From an uncultured Bacteroidales bacterium (GTDB taxonomy: Bacteria > Bacteroidota > Bacteroidia > Bacteroidales > UBA932), in contig ONXC01000010.1 of assembly GCA_900321715.1 (NCBI GenBank), positions 1 through 64,000 on the forward strand: a DNA stretch of 64,000 nt, in the 5' to 3' direction. This document shows positions 7,697-15,783 of this stretch, one piece after another. Within the stretch, counting starts at the first letter, position 1; every line of letters begins with the position of its first letter. The position numbers and the translations under genes are program-made. The notes below the pieces were generated by a model. That model saw only the letters and a list, made by a program, of their open reading frames with translations. It ran no database searches and was not told the DNA's origin.

Positions 7697-8598
7697 ACAA
7701 GTACCTGGACCTGTCCCCGGAAGTAGCCGAGGCCCTTGCCGCTGGGAAGCCCGTAGTGGCGCTGGAATCAACCATCATATCCCACGGAATGCCCTATCCC
7801 CAGAACGTTGAGACTGCCTTGATGGTGGAGAAGACCATACGTGAGAACGGTGCCGTCCCTGCCACAATCGCGGTCATCGGCGGTCGTCTCAAGGCAGGGC
7901 TTACCCCTGCTGAAATAGAGTATCTTGGAAAGAAAGGCCGTGCCGTTACCAAGGCCTCCCGCCGGGACCTCCCCGTCCTTGTGGCAAGGGGAGAGGATGG
8001 CGCCACCACCGTCACCACCACTATGGTAATCGCCCATCTTGCCGGGATAAAGGTCTTCGCCACCGGCGGAATCGGGGGCGTGCACAGGGGCGCAGAGACC
8101 ACTATGGACATATCGGCCGATCTTGAAGAACTGGCAATGACTCCCGTTATGGTGATCTGCGCCGGAGCCAAGAGCATCCTGGACCTTGGTCTCACCCTGG
8201 AGTATCTGGAAACCAAGGGCGTCCCCGTAATTGGCTATGGAACGGATGAACTCCCCGCGTTCTATACCCGCAGGAGCGGCTTCAAGGTGGATTACAGGAT
8301 AGATACGCCTGAGGAACTTGCCGCAGCCTTCCGCGCCAAACTGGAAATGGGACTCCGCGGCGGAATGCTGGTCACAAACCCCATCCCGGAAGAGTACTCG
8401 ATGGATCCGGACCGCATCAATGCCGCCATAGACCAGGCCATTGCGGAATGCAATGAAAAAGGGATCAAAGGCAAGGACACCACTCCGTTCCTTCTTGCCC
8501 GCATAAAGGACATCACCGGCGGCGACTCCCTGGATTCCAACATCCAGCTTGTCCTCAACAATGCCCGCCTTGCCGCCCGCACCGCCGCTTTGCTGTAA
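7693..8598 (+). CDS. psuG: Pseudouridine-5'-phosphate glycosidase
   Basis: 301 residues, full length for the PsuG/IndA family. It cleaves pseudouridine 5'-phosphate reversibly to uracil and ribose 5-phosphate, the second step of pseudouridine salvage. Family stretches are visible at VVALESTIISHGMPYPQNV, GGRLKAGLT, KASRRDLPVL, TTVTTTMVIAHLAGIKVFATGGIGGVHRGAE and the Mn-binding region near DISADLEEL. It overlaps the upstream psuK remnant by 4 bases. The kinase partner lacks its centre, so this enzyme would depend on another kinase or on imported pseudouridine phosphate. The codb-type permease and udk elsewhere in the window fit a pyrimidine-salvage lifestyle. Confidence 0.93.
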   Translation: MNKYLDLSPEVAEALAAGKPVVALESTIISHGMPYPQNVETALMVEKTIRENGAVPATIAVIGGRLKAGLTPAEIEYLGKKGRAVTKASRRDLPVLVARGEDGATTVTTTMVIAHLAGIKVFATGGIGGVHRGAETTMDISADLEELAMTPVMVICAGAKSILDLGLTLEYLETKGVPVIGYGTDELPAFYTRRSGFKVDYRIDTPEELAAAFRAKLEMGLRGGMLVTNPIPEEYSMDPDRINAAIDQAIAECNEKGIKGKDTTPFLLARIKDITGGDSLDSNIQLVLNNARLAARTAALL

Positions 8599-8603
8599 AG
8601 CTT

Positions 8604-8702
8604 CCCCCTGCCGGTGATGTGACAAAAAAAGTCTCATCTCCCGCAAAAAAGGCCGATTTTTGCGGGTGGTGTGCCAAAAAAAGTCACATCACCCGCAGGG
8701 GG
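8604..8702. repeat. 99-bp double palindrome downstream of psuG
   Basis: Two 35-base palindromes (GCSGGTGATGTGAC, A7, GTCWCATCWCCCGC) flank a linker that holds GGCCGAT. The outer ends CCCCCTGC and GCAGGGGG extend the pairing, so the arms 8604-8623 and 8683-8702 match at 19 of 20 positions. An inner hairpin CCCGCAAAAA/TTTTTGCGGG pairs perfectly. It lies between psuG and the nitroreductase gene. Folded RNA could act as a terminator; its symmetry and the solitary copy at 7114 suggest a dispersed REP-like repeat. Confidence 0.7.
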
Positions 8703-8724
8703 AGGCCGTGACGAGGATTTTTTG

Positions 8725-8732
8725 TATCTTTG
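8725..8732 (+). promoter_or_regulatory. Bacteroidota -7 promoter box (TATCTTTG)
   Basis: Six bases separate it from the ATG at 8739, implying a leaderless nitroreductase transcript. Confidence 0.65.
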
Positions 8733-8738
8733 TACCCT

Positions 8739-9368
8739 ATGGCAGACAATTACTTAGAGAAAAGGGAACAGGAGATACGTGAAGGAAGGCCCAAGGCGGT
8801 GAGGCCGCACCCTTCGCTGGATTCTCTCCTCAAGAAGAACCGCAGTTACCGCGGGTATGATGCTTCAAGGCCGATAACGAAGGAGGACCTCCTGAGACTC
8901 CTGGAGGTGACCCGCTGGGTGGGTTCCGGGATGAACGCCCAGCCGCTCCGCTACCGCCTTGTGTGCGGTCAGGATGCCGCAAAGGTCCACCCCCTTGTGA
9001 AACTTGGCGCGGCGCTCCCGGAGGAGCATCTGCCGCATCCGGGGGAGGAGCCATCGGCCTATATAGTGGTGTGCTCAACAGTGCCTGAGGGCAAGGTTGT
9101 GGACATAGACCTTGGAATTGCCGCCCAGAGCATCCTCCTGAAGGCGGTAGAGGCCGGCTTCGGGGGCATCTTTATCCTGAATTTCCGGGCCGATGACCTC
9201 CGGGAGGCACTGGCCCTTCCGCTCCAGCCAATTGCTGTTATCGGCCTTGGAAAGCCGTCAGAGAGCATTTTCATCACGGACGCAAAGCCCGGTGACTCCC
9301 TTGACTATTACCGCAAGGGCGGCGCCCATTTTGTTCCCAAACTGAAGGTGGAGGACATATTGATATAA
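8739..9368 (+). CDS. Nitroreductase-family NAD(P)H:FMN oxidoreductase
   Basis: 209 residues from the ATG at 8739; the promoter box 6 bases upstream rules out an earlier start. N-terminal NRSYRGYD matches the R-S-hydroxyl FMN-phosphate binding motif of the family. MNAQPLRYR and the C-terminal AVIGLGKPSE are also typical, and the central VDIDLGIAAQSILLKAVEAG is the dimer helix. These dimeric flavoenzymes reduce nitroaromatics, quinones or flavin; the natural substrate is rarely known. It lies alone between a palindromic repeat and cotH, with only 16 bases to the next start. Confidence 0.88.
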   Translation: MADNYLEKREQEIREGRPKAVRPHPSLDSLLKKNRSYRGYDASRPITKEDLLRLLEVTRWVGSGMNAQPLRYRLVCGQDAAKVHPLVKLGAALPEEHLPHPGEEPSAYIVVCSTVPEGKVVDIDLGIAAQSILLKAVEAGFGGIFILNFRADDLREALALPLQPIAVIGLGKPSESIFITDAKPGDSLDYYRKGGAHFVPKLKVEDILI

Positions 9369-9372
9369 TCAC

Positions 9373-9380
9373 TATCTTTG
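9373..9380 (+). promoter_or_regulatory. Bacteroidota -7 promoter box (TATCTTTG)
   Basis: Four bases separate it from the GTG at 9385, which supports that GTG as the start of a leaderless mRNA. Confidence 0.65.
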
Positions 9381-9384
9381 TGCC

Positions 9385-11184
9385 GTGAAAAAACTGTGGC
9401 TCATATTGACTGCTCTTCTCCTCTGGTGCTGCCAGCCGGAGAGCATCATTCCGCCCAGGCCGGAAGAGCCCGCGAAGGAGGAGACAAAACCGGATAAACC
9501 CGACAATCCTGACACCCCGGAAACTCCTGAAACCCCGGAGCAGCCGGAAGAGCCGGAAGTTCCTGGAGAAGTGAGTAAACTTACAGGTACGGTTATCGGC
9601 ACCAGCTCAAGCGTAAACTACGACACCGGGCAGTCAAGCACCACCGTCAATACCCGCGATAACGTCTTTGACGGCAATTTTGACACATTCTTTGCTTCCT
9701 ACGACCGCAGCCGCACCTGGGTGGGCCTGGATCTTGGCACAAAGCATGTCATCACAAAGGTTGGCTACTCTCCCCGCATCTCCCAGGAGAGCCGCGTGGA
9801 ACTTGCCCTCATTGAAGGTGCCAACCAGCCCGATTTCTCCGACGCCCTTCCACTCGCAATCATAAAGCAGAAGGGCATAGCCCGCCAGATGTCCTATATC
9901 GACATCAACTTCTCCCGCGGCGTGAGGTACGTGAGGTATGTCGGCCCCAACAATGCCCGCTGCAACCTTTCAGAACTTGAATTCTACGGTTGGGAGGGTC
10001 ATGGCGATGACTCGCAGCTGTACCAGCTCACGAACCTTCCCACCATTGTAATCAACACCGCCGGAGCCAGGGATATCACCTCCAAGGAAGTGTACATAAA
10101 ATCCAACGCGTACATAGTCTCTGATGCCGGAAAAAGCCTTCTCTCTGCCGCAGAGACAGAGATCAGAGGCCGTGGAAACGCCAGTTGGGACTTTCCCAAG
10201 AAGCCGTACAAGATAAAGTTTGCCGATAAACAGAGCCCCCTTGGCGCCCCCGCCAAAGACCGCACCTGGACCCTCATCAACAACTACGGTGACAAAACCC
10301 TCATGCGTAACATCCTGGCCTTTGAGGTGAGCCGGAGGGTCGGGATGGCCTATACCCCCTTCTGCACCCCCGTAGACGTTATCCTTAACGGAGAGTACGA
10401 GGGCTGCTACCAGCTATGCGACCAGGTTGAGGTGGATGGTCAGAGAGTCCCCGCAAAGGGCGGATACCTTATAGAGATTGACGCGTACAACTATACGGAG
10501 GATGTGAATTTCAACTCTTCCAGAGGAATCCCCGTCACTGTCCATTATCCGGATGCCGATAAGATTACATCGGCCCAGAGGACCTTCATCCAGAACTACT
10601 TCGGTCAGATGGAATCGGCCCTTTTCGGATCCAATTTCAAGGATGCCATTAACGGCTACAGGAAGTATCTGGACGTGGACAGTTTCCTGAAGAACTTCAT
10701 CGTGGGAGAGTTCTGCGGCAACACGGACACCTACTGGAGCACATATATGTACAAGGACGCCGGGAGCGGGGTGCTCTTTACCGGCCCATGCTGGGACTAT
10801 GACCTTGCGTTTGAGAACGACGGCCGCACCTATCCCATCAATAACATCAACGACTACATCTACTGCACCAAGGGCTCCGTCCCCTCGGATGCTGTAAGGA
10901 GTATGGTAACCCGCATTGTGAAGGAAGACTCTGCCGCCCGCCAGCGCCTGAAGACAGTCTGGAGTCAGAGCAAGGGCTCCCTCTCCACTCTCAACGACTA
11001 TGTAGACCAGACAGCCGCGCTCCTGGAGGAGTCACAGCAGCTCAATTTCAAACGCTGGCCCATAATGAACGAGTGGGTGCACCAGAATCCCCGTATCGAA
11101 GGGTCTTACTCCGGGGAGGTGAAGCGCGTGAAGGACTACATCACAAATAGGCTCACAAAGTTTGACCAGCTTGTGAATAAATAA
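9385..11184 (+). CDS. CotH-kinase-domain lipoprotein with F5/8-type domain
   Basis: 599 residues from a GTG. A lipoprotein signal (KKLWLILTALLLWCC) is followed by a Pro/Glu/Thr-rich spacer (about 20-65). A discoidin/F5-F8 type C-like domain comes next (about 70-205, DGNFDTFFASYDRSRTWVGL). A CotH domain follows from about 215, shown by EIRGRGNASWDFPKKPYKIK, LCDQVEVDGQR and GPCWDYDLAFEND, the last resembling the metal-binding loop of these secreted protein kinases. It is likely surface-exposed on the outer membrane, binding carbohydrate through the F5/8 domain. What it phosphorylates, if anything, is unknown. It ends 6 bases before a terminator. Confidence 0.85.
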   Translation: MKKLWLILTALLLWCCQPESIIPPRPEEPAKEETKPDKPDNPDTPETPETPEQPEEPEVPGEVSKLTGTVIGTSSSVNYDTGQSSTTVNTRDNVFDGNFDTFFASYDRSRTWVGLDLGTKHVITKVGYSPRISQESRVELALIEGANQPDFSDALPLAIIKQKGIARQMSYIDINFSRGVRYVRYVGPNNARCNLSELEFYGWEGHGDDSQLYQLTNLPTIVINTAGARDITSKEVYIKSNAYIVSDAGKSLLSAAETEIRGRGNASWDFPKKPYKIKFADKQSPLGAPAKDRTWTLINNYGDKTLMRNILAFEVSRRVGMAYTPFCTPVDVILNGEYEGCYQLCDQVEVDGQRVPAKGGYLIEIDAYNYTEDVNFNSSRGIPVTVHYPDADKITSAQRTFIQNYFGQMESALFGSNFKDAINGYRKYLDVDSFLKNFIVGEFCGNTDTYWSTYMYKDAGSGVLFTGPCWDYDLAFENDGRTYPINNINDYIYCTKGSVPSDAVRSMVTRIVKEDSAARQRLKTVWSQSKGSLSTLNDYVDQTAALLEESQQLNFKRWPIMNEWVHQNPRIEGSYSGEVKRVKDYITNRLTKFDQLVNK

Positions 11185-11190
11185 AAATAA

Positions 11191-11216
11191 GACCGGCTTT
11201 TCAGCTGGTCTTTTTT
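11191..11216 (+). terminator. Intrinsic terminator after cotH
   Basis: GACCGGCT and AGCTGGTC form an 8-bp stem with one G-T pair and a TTTC loop, followed by six T. Confidence 0.8.
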
Positions 11217-11219
11217 CCG

Positions 11220-11302
11220 TGCGGATGATAAGAGTCGAACTTACACGGGCTAATGCCCACCACCCCCTCAAAGTGGCGTGTCTACCATTTCACCACATCC
11301 GC
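11220..11302 (-). tRNA. tRNA-Leu (anticodon GAG)
   Basis: On the minus strand the acceptor GCGGATG/CATCCGC pairs perfectly and is followed by discriminator A; CCA is not encoded. The D arm (GTG...CAC with GGTAGA) is regular. The anticodon stem CCACT/GGTGG encloses TTGAGGG, giving anticodon GAG for CUC/CUU leucine codons. A long class II variable arm (TGGGCATTAGCCCG) confirms Leu. The T arm is GTAAG-TTCGACT-CTTAT. Confidence 0.95.
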
Positions 11303-11365
11303 AATGTATTTGGGACTGCAAAGATAAGTTCTTTTTTTGAATTCCCAACAATTTTTTTGAAAAAA

Positions 11366-12034
11366 TTATATTCCGCGGGTAAATTCCGTGTTGGAAAGGT
11401 TACCTTTGAAGATCATCGCCCAAAGGTCTATGGGCTGCTGGTTGAGGATTACAGTAAGCGTGTAGGACCCCTCAAGATGGTTCCAGCCCACGGTGTTGTT
11501 CTGGGTGCACATGTAAAGAACTGTGTTGTTTGTGGCATAAGTGCAGGAGTAGCCTTCCCTTTCCGTGCGGTTGCCGCTTAGGGTTATGCCCCAGTTATAG
11601 TGGTTTCCGGTGATGAGGGAACCGCGCTTTGCCTTCATTATGAAGTTCACGGGATAGGTGTCTCCAAGAAGGGTATAAGGCCCCTCAAAAGCCATTTCCC
11701 ATGTGTCTGAGCCTATGTTTTTTATGGTCATGCCCTTAAGTGCCCTTTCCTGGGCTGTCACCTTCCATATTACGTCCTGATTGAGGATTGATCCCTGGCT
11801 TATATCAAAGCGGATGCTTGTGGAGTTTCCAAGCTCTTCCACCTTGAACGCGGTTTCAAGTTCATCCAGGACATCGGTGACCATATCGTCCACAATGGCC
11901 ATCATATACTCTTTGGTGGGCTGGTTGGCGTAGTAATTCCCTCCGCCCACAATCTCATATCCGTTGGGGCTGTATGACTTTGTGCATCCTGCAAGGCAGA
12001 CAAGTGCTGCGGCAATAATTGCAATCTTTTTCAT
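11366..12034 (-). CDS. Lipoprotein of unknown function
   Basis: 222 residues. The signal MKKIAIIAAALVCLAGC has a lipobox Cys at 17. The mature part begins with TKSYSPNGYEIVGGGNYYANQPT and then appears to be beta-rich, with a pattern of short strands and Gly/Asn turns typical of periplasm-facing Bacteroidales lipoproteins. No motif I can assign is present. It follows the beta-barrel gene by 12 bases on the same strand, so the two probably form an operon and may form an envelope complex. The tRNA-Leu gene lies downstream on the same strand. Confidence 0.6.
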   Translation of the reverse strand: MKKIAIIAAALVCLAGCTKSYSPNGYEIVGGGNYYANQPTKEYMMAIVDDMVTDVLDELETAFKVEELGNSTSIRFDISQGSILNQDVIWKVTAQERALKGMTIKNIGSDTWEMAFEGPYTLLGDTYPVNFIMKAKRGSLITGNHYNWGITLSGNRTEREGYSCTYATNNTVLYMCTQNNTVGWNHLEGSYTLTVILNQQPIDLWAMIFKGNLSNTEFTRGI

Positions 12035-12046
12035 GCTCCTTTCCTC

Positions 12047-12628
12047 CTAGAATCTGAATCCAATACCAATCCTTACACCCGTGATTACGTTTCCAAGGCT
12101 TACCTCTGCAGTGCCGTAAACAATCTGGCCTCCCCATTCAAAGCCGATGGGAACGATGTCCCATGCAAAGTCTATGGGCATCCCCACTATGGTTTCCCCT
12201 ATGTTGAGGTTGATGCCGGCGGCAGCCTTTGCGTAAAGGCGGAAGTGCCTGGGACTGGGGATGAAGAACTTCACCTGCGGTAGGAAAGCCAGCATAGTCT
12301 GGCTGAATTCCCGCTTGGGGATATTGCCGATATTGTACTTCTTGGTGCCCTTCATAGATGAGTAGTTGCCCTGGATGCCCACTCCCAGCCAGGGAAGCAG
12401 GCGACGGTTTGCATCCAGGGTGAAGGACGGGCCGGAAGTAACCGTGTAATGGGGCTCATATATGGAATAGAGGTCCTTGTGGATGCTCCCCCTGGCCTGG
12501 TCAAGGGATGTATAAGTGGCGTTCATAAAGCCCATATAGAGGTTGACGTCAGTCCTTCCCTGGGCTTTTGCGCCGAAACTGCCGGCGGTGAGAATGGCGG
12601 CAGAGATAAATATCAATAACTTTTTCAT
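12047..12628 (-). CDS. Outer-membrane beta-barrel protein, unknown function
   Basis: 193 residues. A signal peptide (MKKLLIFISAAILTAGSFGAKAQG) precedes a small barrel of amphipathic strands separated by Gly/Asn turns. It ends in VRIGIGFRF, with a C-terminal Phe as expected for BAM-inserted proteins. The size fits an eight-stranded OmpW/OmpX/PorT-like barrel. The ORF has no enzymatic motif. It heads a two-gene operon with the lipoprotein at 11366-12034. No clean TAnnTTTG box was found immediately upstream. Confidence 0.65.
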   Translation of the reverse strand: MKKLLIFISAAILTAGSFGAKAQGRTDVNLYMGFMNATYTSLDQARGSIHKDLYSIYEPHYTVTSGPSFTLDANRRLLPWLGVGIQGNYSSMKGTKKYNIGNIPKREFSQTMLAFLPQVKFFIPSPRHFRLYAKAAAGINLNIGETIVGMPIDFAWDIVPIGFEWGGQIVYGTAEVSLGNVITGVRIGIGFRF

Positions 12629-12713
12629 ACGGTATTAAGATGCAAAGTTTGATGAAAACGTTTCATCGGCCCAAAAATATTTTCAAAGCCCAAAAATTAT
12701 TCTTACCTTTGCG

Positions 12714-12721
12714 GTCCCTCA
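12714..12721 (+). promoter_or_regulatory. Bacteroidota -7 promoter box (TACCTTTG)
   Basis: It matches TAnnTTTG and drives rpsP-rimM through a leader of about 45 A/T-rich bases. Confidence 0.65.
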
Positions 12722-12769
12722 CGAGTTGGGGGAAATACGCATTATTAATTATTAAAGAACAGATTCACA

Positions 12770-13309
12770 ATGGCTGTTAAGATCAGACTCCAGCGCCACG
12801 GTAAGAAGAATTTCGCATTCTTCCACATTGTAGTGGCAGATTCCCGCGCACCGCGCGACGGTAAGTTCATTGAGCTCCTTGGCTCATACAACCCCAACAC
12901 CAACCCCGCTACCATCGTCCTTGATGGTGACAAGGCCCTTGCTTGGCTCAAGGTAGGTGCCCAGCCCACACTGGTTACCCGCCGTATCCTCTCCTATGAG
13001 GGTGTCCTCCTTCGCAAGCACCTTGCAGAGGGTGTTGCAAAGGGTGCTCTCACCCAGGCTCAGGCCGACGAAAAATTCGCTGCCTGGAAGGCCCAGAAGG
13101 ATGAGAAGGTCGCTGCCAAGAAGACCGGTCTCAAGAATGAGGCAATTGCTGCTGCAAAGGCTGCAAAGGCCGCTGAGGCTCAGGTGAACGAGGCCCGTGC
13201 AAAGGCTATCGCCGAAAAGAAGGCCGCCGCTGAGGCCGCTGCCGCTGAAAAGGCTGCAGAGGAACCCGCAGAGGCCGCACCCGCAGAGGAACCCGCAGCA
13301 GAGGCTTAA
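12770..13309 (+). CDS. rpsP: Ribosomal protein bS16 with long C-terminal tail
   Basis: 179 residues. The first 80 or so are canonical S16 ([39 protein letters not shown]), a small-subunit assembly protein bound to 16S rRNA. The remaining 90 residues are an Ala/Lys/Glu-rich low-complexity helix ending [16 protein letters not shown], as in other Bacteroidota. The stop codon overlaps the rimM start as TAATG, which couples an assembly protein to an assembly factor. Codon choice is more biased than in neighbours, as expected for high expression, and no GGCCGAT heptamer lies inside it. Confidence 0.96.
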   Translation: MAVKIRLQRHGKKNFAFFHIVVADSRAPRDGKFIELLGSYNPNTNPATIVLDGDKALAWLKVGAQPTLVTRRILSYEGVLLRKHLAEGVAKGALTQAQADEKFAAWKAQKDEKVAAKKTGLKNEAIAAAKAAKAAEAQVNEARAKAIAEKKAAAEAAAAEKAAEEPAEAAPAEEPAAEA

Positions 13310-13785
13310 TGCTCAAAATTGCTCAGGTTCTGAAATCCAACGGGACAGACGGAGGGCTGCTTCTCAGTTTCCTTGACGTCTCCCCGGAGGATATTGACCT
13401 TCAGGAACCGGTATTCATCGAATTCGATGGATTGCCGGTTCCCTTTTATTTTGAATCGTTTACGCGCCGCGGCAATAACCGCGCAATAGTTCACATCACG
13501 GGCGTCCATGATCTGAAGGACGCCGATGAACTTGCCGGCGCCTCCGTCTATGCCGATTATTTTGAGGAGGAAGAGGAAGAAGATTTCACCGGCTGGACAG
13601 TAAAAAAGGCCGATGGCACCCCTGTAGGCACCGTTTCCGGCTACGAGGACATCCCCGGCAATCTCTGTATATACGTAGAAACTCCCCATGGAGAGGTGCT
13701 TCTGCCGCTTCATGAGGAGCTTGTAGTTTCCATGGATCCGGAAGGGAAGGTCATTACCCTCACCATTCCGGAAGGCCTCATTTAA
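13309..13785 (+). CDS. rimM: 16S rRNA processing factor RimM
   Basis: 158 residues. It has the N-terminal RimM barrel (KIAQVLKSNGTDGGLLLSF, VFIEFDGLPVPFYFE) and a C-terminal PRC-like barrel (VKKADGTPVGTVSGYEDIPGN, VLLPLHEELV). RimM binds ribosomal protein S19 and helps mature the 30S head. The start ATG shares its A with the rpsP stop, so expression is coupled. The 3' end overlaps the convergent metallo-hydrolase gene by 4 bases, leaving no room for a separate terminator. The length is slightly short for the family, but both domains are complete. Confidence 0.92.
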   Translation: MLKIAQVLKSNGTDGGLLLSFLDVSPEDIDLQEPVFIEFDGLPVPFYFESFTRRGNNRAIVHITGVHDLKDADELAGASVYADYFEEEEEEDFTGWTVKKADGTPVGTVSGYEDIPGNLCIYVETPHGEVLLPLHEELVVSMDPEGKVITLTIPEGLI

Positions 13786-14456
13786 CTTTCTTCAGGTAGA
13801 GGGTCGTTGAAAGGCTCCAGGAAGGGATTTGTCATTCCTTCCCGGCCTATTGTTGTGGGCTGCCCGTGCCCCGGGATGGCATCAGTCTCTCCGGGAAGGA
13901 CCATCACCTTGTGGAGGAGGGAATCCATAAGGACATCGTAATCCCCGCCTGCAAGGTCCGTGCGGCCGATACTCCCCGCAAAAAGGGTGTCTCCGCAAAG
14001 GAGGAGGTTATCCTCCTTTATGTAGTAGCAAACGCTTCCCGGGCTGTGTCCGGGGGTGTGGATCACATTGAAGGTGATGCCTGCAATTGTGAGGATGTCT
14101 CCGCCTGCCACATCAAGGGTGGGGAAGTCGTGGTGGAGGAAGTTGAAGCCCTCGGCAAACCTTCCGGAAGTCATCCTTTCCATGATATCCTTGTCTTCCG
14201 GGTGCTCATAGACTTTGAGGCCCGGGAAGGCGGCGCAAAGCTTCTCCACGCCCCACACGTGGTCAAAATGGCCATGGGTAAGGAGTATTGCCTGAGGGGT
14301 AATCCCCTCCGCCTTTAAAAAAACCGTGAGCTCCCCGCAGCCCTCCGGGGAGGACATTCCTGGATCCACTATGACGCATCCTTTCTCCCCGTCCTGCCAC
14401 AGGACAATGCAGTTGGTCTCCAGGGGATTGAAGGTAAATATTCTTGTGTGTAGCAT
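13782..14456 (-). CDS. Metallo-beta-lactamase-fold hydrolase, glyoxalase II-like
   Basis: 224 residues. The binuclear metal motif is THGHFDH, with later ligands at HTPGHSPGS, CGDTLF and PGHGQPT. This is the compact glyoxalase II-like or persulfide dioxygenase-like subgroup. Such proteins hydrolyse thioesters or related substrates in the cytosol, but the substrate cannot be told from sequence and no glyoxalase I is nearby. A CAAATTTA box (TAAATTTG on the minus strand) sits upstream. Its 3' end overlaps rimM by 4 bases in convergent orientation. Confidence 0.87.
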   Translation of the reverse strand: MLHTRIFTFNPLETNCIVLWQDGEKGCVIVDPGMSSPEGCGELTVFLKAEGITPQAILLTHGHFDHVWGVEKLCAAFPGLKVYEHPEDKDIMERMTSGRFAEGFNFLHHDFPTLDVAGGDILTIAGITFNVIHTPGHSPGSVCYYIKEDNLLLCGDTLFAGSIGRTDLAGGDYDVLMDSLLHKVMVLPGETDAIPGHGQPTTIGREGMTNPFLEPFNDPLPEES

Positions 14457-14476
14457 CGGCCTCTAATTTTCAATTG

Positions 14477-14484
14477 CAAATTTA
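14477..14484 (-). promoter_or_regulatory. Bacteroidota -7 promoter box (TAAATTTG, minus strand)
   Basis: It lies 20 bases upstream of the metallo-hydrolase start and back to back with the promoter of the kinase operon. Confidence 0.55.
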
Positions 14485-14496
14485 CGAAAGATTTTG

Positions 14497-14504
14497 CATC
14501 TTTG
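14497..14504 (+). promoter_or_regulatory. Imperfect -7 promoter box (CATCTTTG)
   Basis: It matches seven of the eight bases of TATCTTTG and lies 21 bases before the first deoxynucleoside kinase gene. Confidence 0.45.
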
Positions 14505-14525
14505 TAATAATGTAACGACAGTCCC

Positions 14526-15137
14526 ATGCATATAGGTATAGCAGGTAATATCGGCGCAGGCAAAACCACGCTTACAACACTTTTGGCCCACCATTACGGC
14601 TGGACGCCAAAATTCGAGTCAGTAACCTACAATCCCTATCTTGAAGACTACTACAAGGACATAAAGCGCTGGTCCTTTGCCCTGGAAATGTATTTCCTCC
14701 AGCAGCGTCTCCATGACGTGATGGAAATACGCAAGTCCAAGGATGTGATCATCCAGGACCGCACCCTCTTTGAGGGCGTCCATATATTTGTTGCCAACAA
14801 TTACGCGCAGGGAAACCTCTCGGAGCGTGACTACAACACGTATATGGACACATACAACGTCATGATGGAAGTGGTCCATGAGCCGGACCTCATGATCTAC
14901 CTCCGCTCCAGCATAGAGCACCTGGTGTCCCAGATCCAGAAGAGGGGAAGGGACTACGAGCAATCAATCTCCATCGAATACCTTGCCGGCCTTAACCAGA
15001 GGTATGAGAAATGGATATCGGAGTACAAGGGCAGGCTCATCATAATAGAGGCCGATAACATGGATTTCCTCAATCGGCCTGAAGATTTTGCCCAGATCAC
15101 GGACCGCATAGACGCAGAACTTTACGGATTATTTTAA
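14526..15137 (+). CDS. Deoxynucleoside kinase, first of a tandem pair
   Basis: 203 residues of the dCK/dGK family. The P-loop is GNIGAGKTT (residues 7-15), the catalytic and base-sensing region is IIQDRTLFEG, and the lid arginines lie in YLRSSIEHLVSQIQKRGRDYEQ. It phosphorylates a deoxynucleoside (purine or dC) to the monophosphate for salvage. The following gene is a close paralogue, with both ends aligning through LYGLF. In some bacteria such tandem kinases form heterodimers with different specificities, and that could hold here. The acyl-CoA ligase behind them is probably on the same transcript. Confidence 0.9.
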   Translation: MHIGIAGNIGAGKTTLTTLLAHHYGWTPKFESVTYNPYLEDYYKDIKRWSFALEMYFLQQRLHDVMEIRKSKDVIIQDRTLFEGVHIFVANNYAQGNLSERDYNTYMDTYNVMMEVVHEPDLMIYLRSSIEHLVSQIQKRGRDYEQSISIEYLAGLNQRYEKWISEYKGRLIIIEADNMDFLNRPEDFAQITDRIDAELYGLF

Positions 15138-15148
15138 AAACGCACAAT

Positions 15149-15772
15149 ATGCATATCGCTATCGCCGGAAATATCGGCAGTGGTAAAACCACCCTTACAA
15201 AGATGCTGGCCGCACATTACGGCTGGACGCCCAAGTTTGAATCGGTAGACTTCAACCCTTATCTGGCCGATTTCTACGAAGATATGGAGCGCTGGTCCTT
15301 CAATCTCCAGGTATACTTCCTGAACAAGCGTTTCCAGGACGTTGTGGAAATCTCCAAGCACAAGGAGGTTATCATCCAGGACCGTACCATCTATGAGGAT
15401 GCCCGTATCTTTGCGCCCAACCTCCATGCCATGGGCCTCATGAGCACCCGTGACTTTGAGAACTATTCAGATTTGTTCGACCTCATGATGTCACTGGTGA
15501 ACCCTCCGGACCTTATGATTTACCTCCGTTCCAGCATCCCCAACCTCATTGCCCAGATCCAGAAGAGAGGACGTGAGTATGAGCGCTCCATCCGCATAGA
15601 CTACATCACGGGCCTTAACCAGCGTTATGAGGACTGGATCAAGGACTACAAGTCCCGCCTTCTCATCGTGGACGTAGACAATATCAAGTTTGAGAGCAAT
15701 CCTGAGGACTTCCAATATATTACAGACAAGATTGACGCAGAGCTTTACGGCCTGTTCCCCTCAGATAAATAA
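15149..15772 (+). CDS. Deoxynucleoside kinase, second of a tandem pair
   Basis: 207 residues, clearly a duplicate of the gene ending 11 bases upstream. Shared features are the P-loop GNIGSGKTT, HYGWTPKFESV, the DRTIYEDA motif in place of DRTLFEGV, and YLRSSIPNLIAQIQKRGREYERS. Differences around the E/D-R-(T/S) motif and the base-binding strand suggest another preferred base. The product is a cytosolic deoxynucleoside monophosphate. Together the pair would cover purine and pyrimidine deoxynucleoside salvage. Which one takes which substrate cannot be read here. Confidence 0.9.
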   Translation: MHIAIAGNIGSGKTTLTKMLAAHYGWTPKFESVDFNPYLADFYEDMERWSFNLQVYFLNKRFQDVVEISKHKEVIIQDRTIYEDARIFAPNLHAMGLMSTRDFENYSDLFDLMMSLVNPPDLMIYLRSSIPNLIAQIQKRGREYERSIRIDYITGLNQRYEDWIKDYKSRLLIVDVDNIKFESNPEDFQYITDKIDAELYGLFPSDK

Positions 15773-15783
15773 TAACCTAAGCT

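Noticed and set aside
7768-8646. 292-codon open frame on the minus strand opposite psuG
   Set aside because: It is a shadow of psuG: GC-rich third positions open the antisense frame, there is no promoter box, and the translation has no family features.
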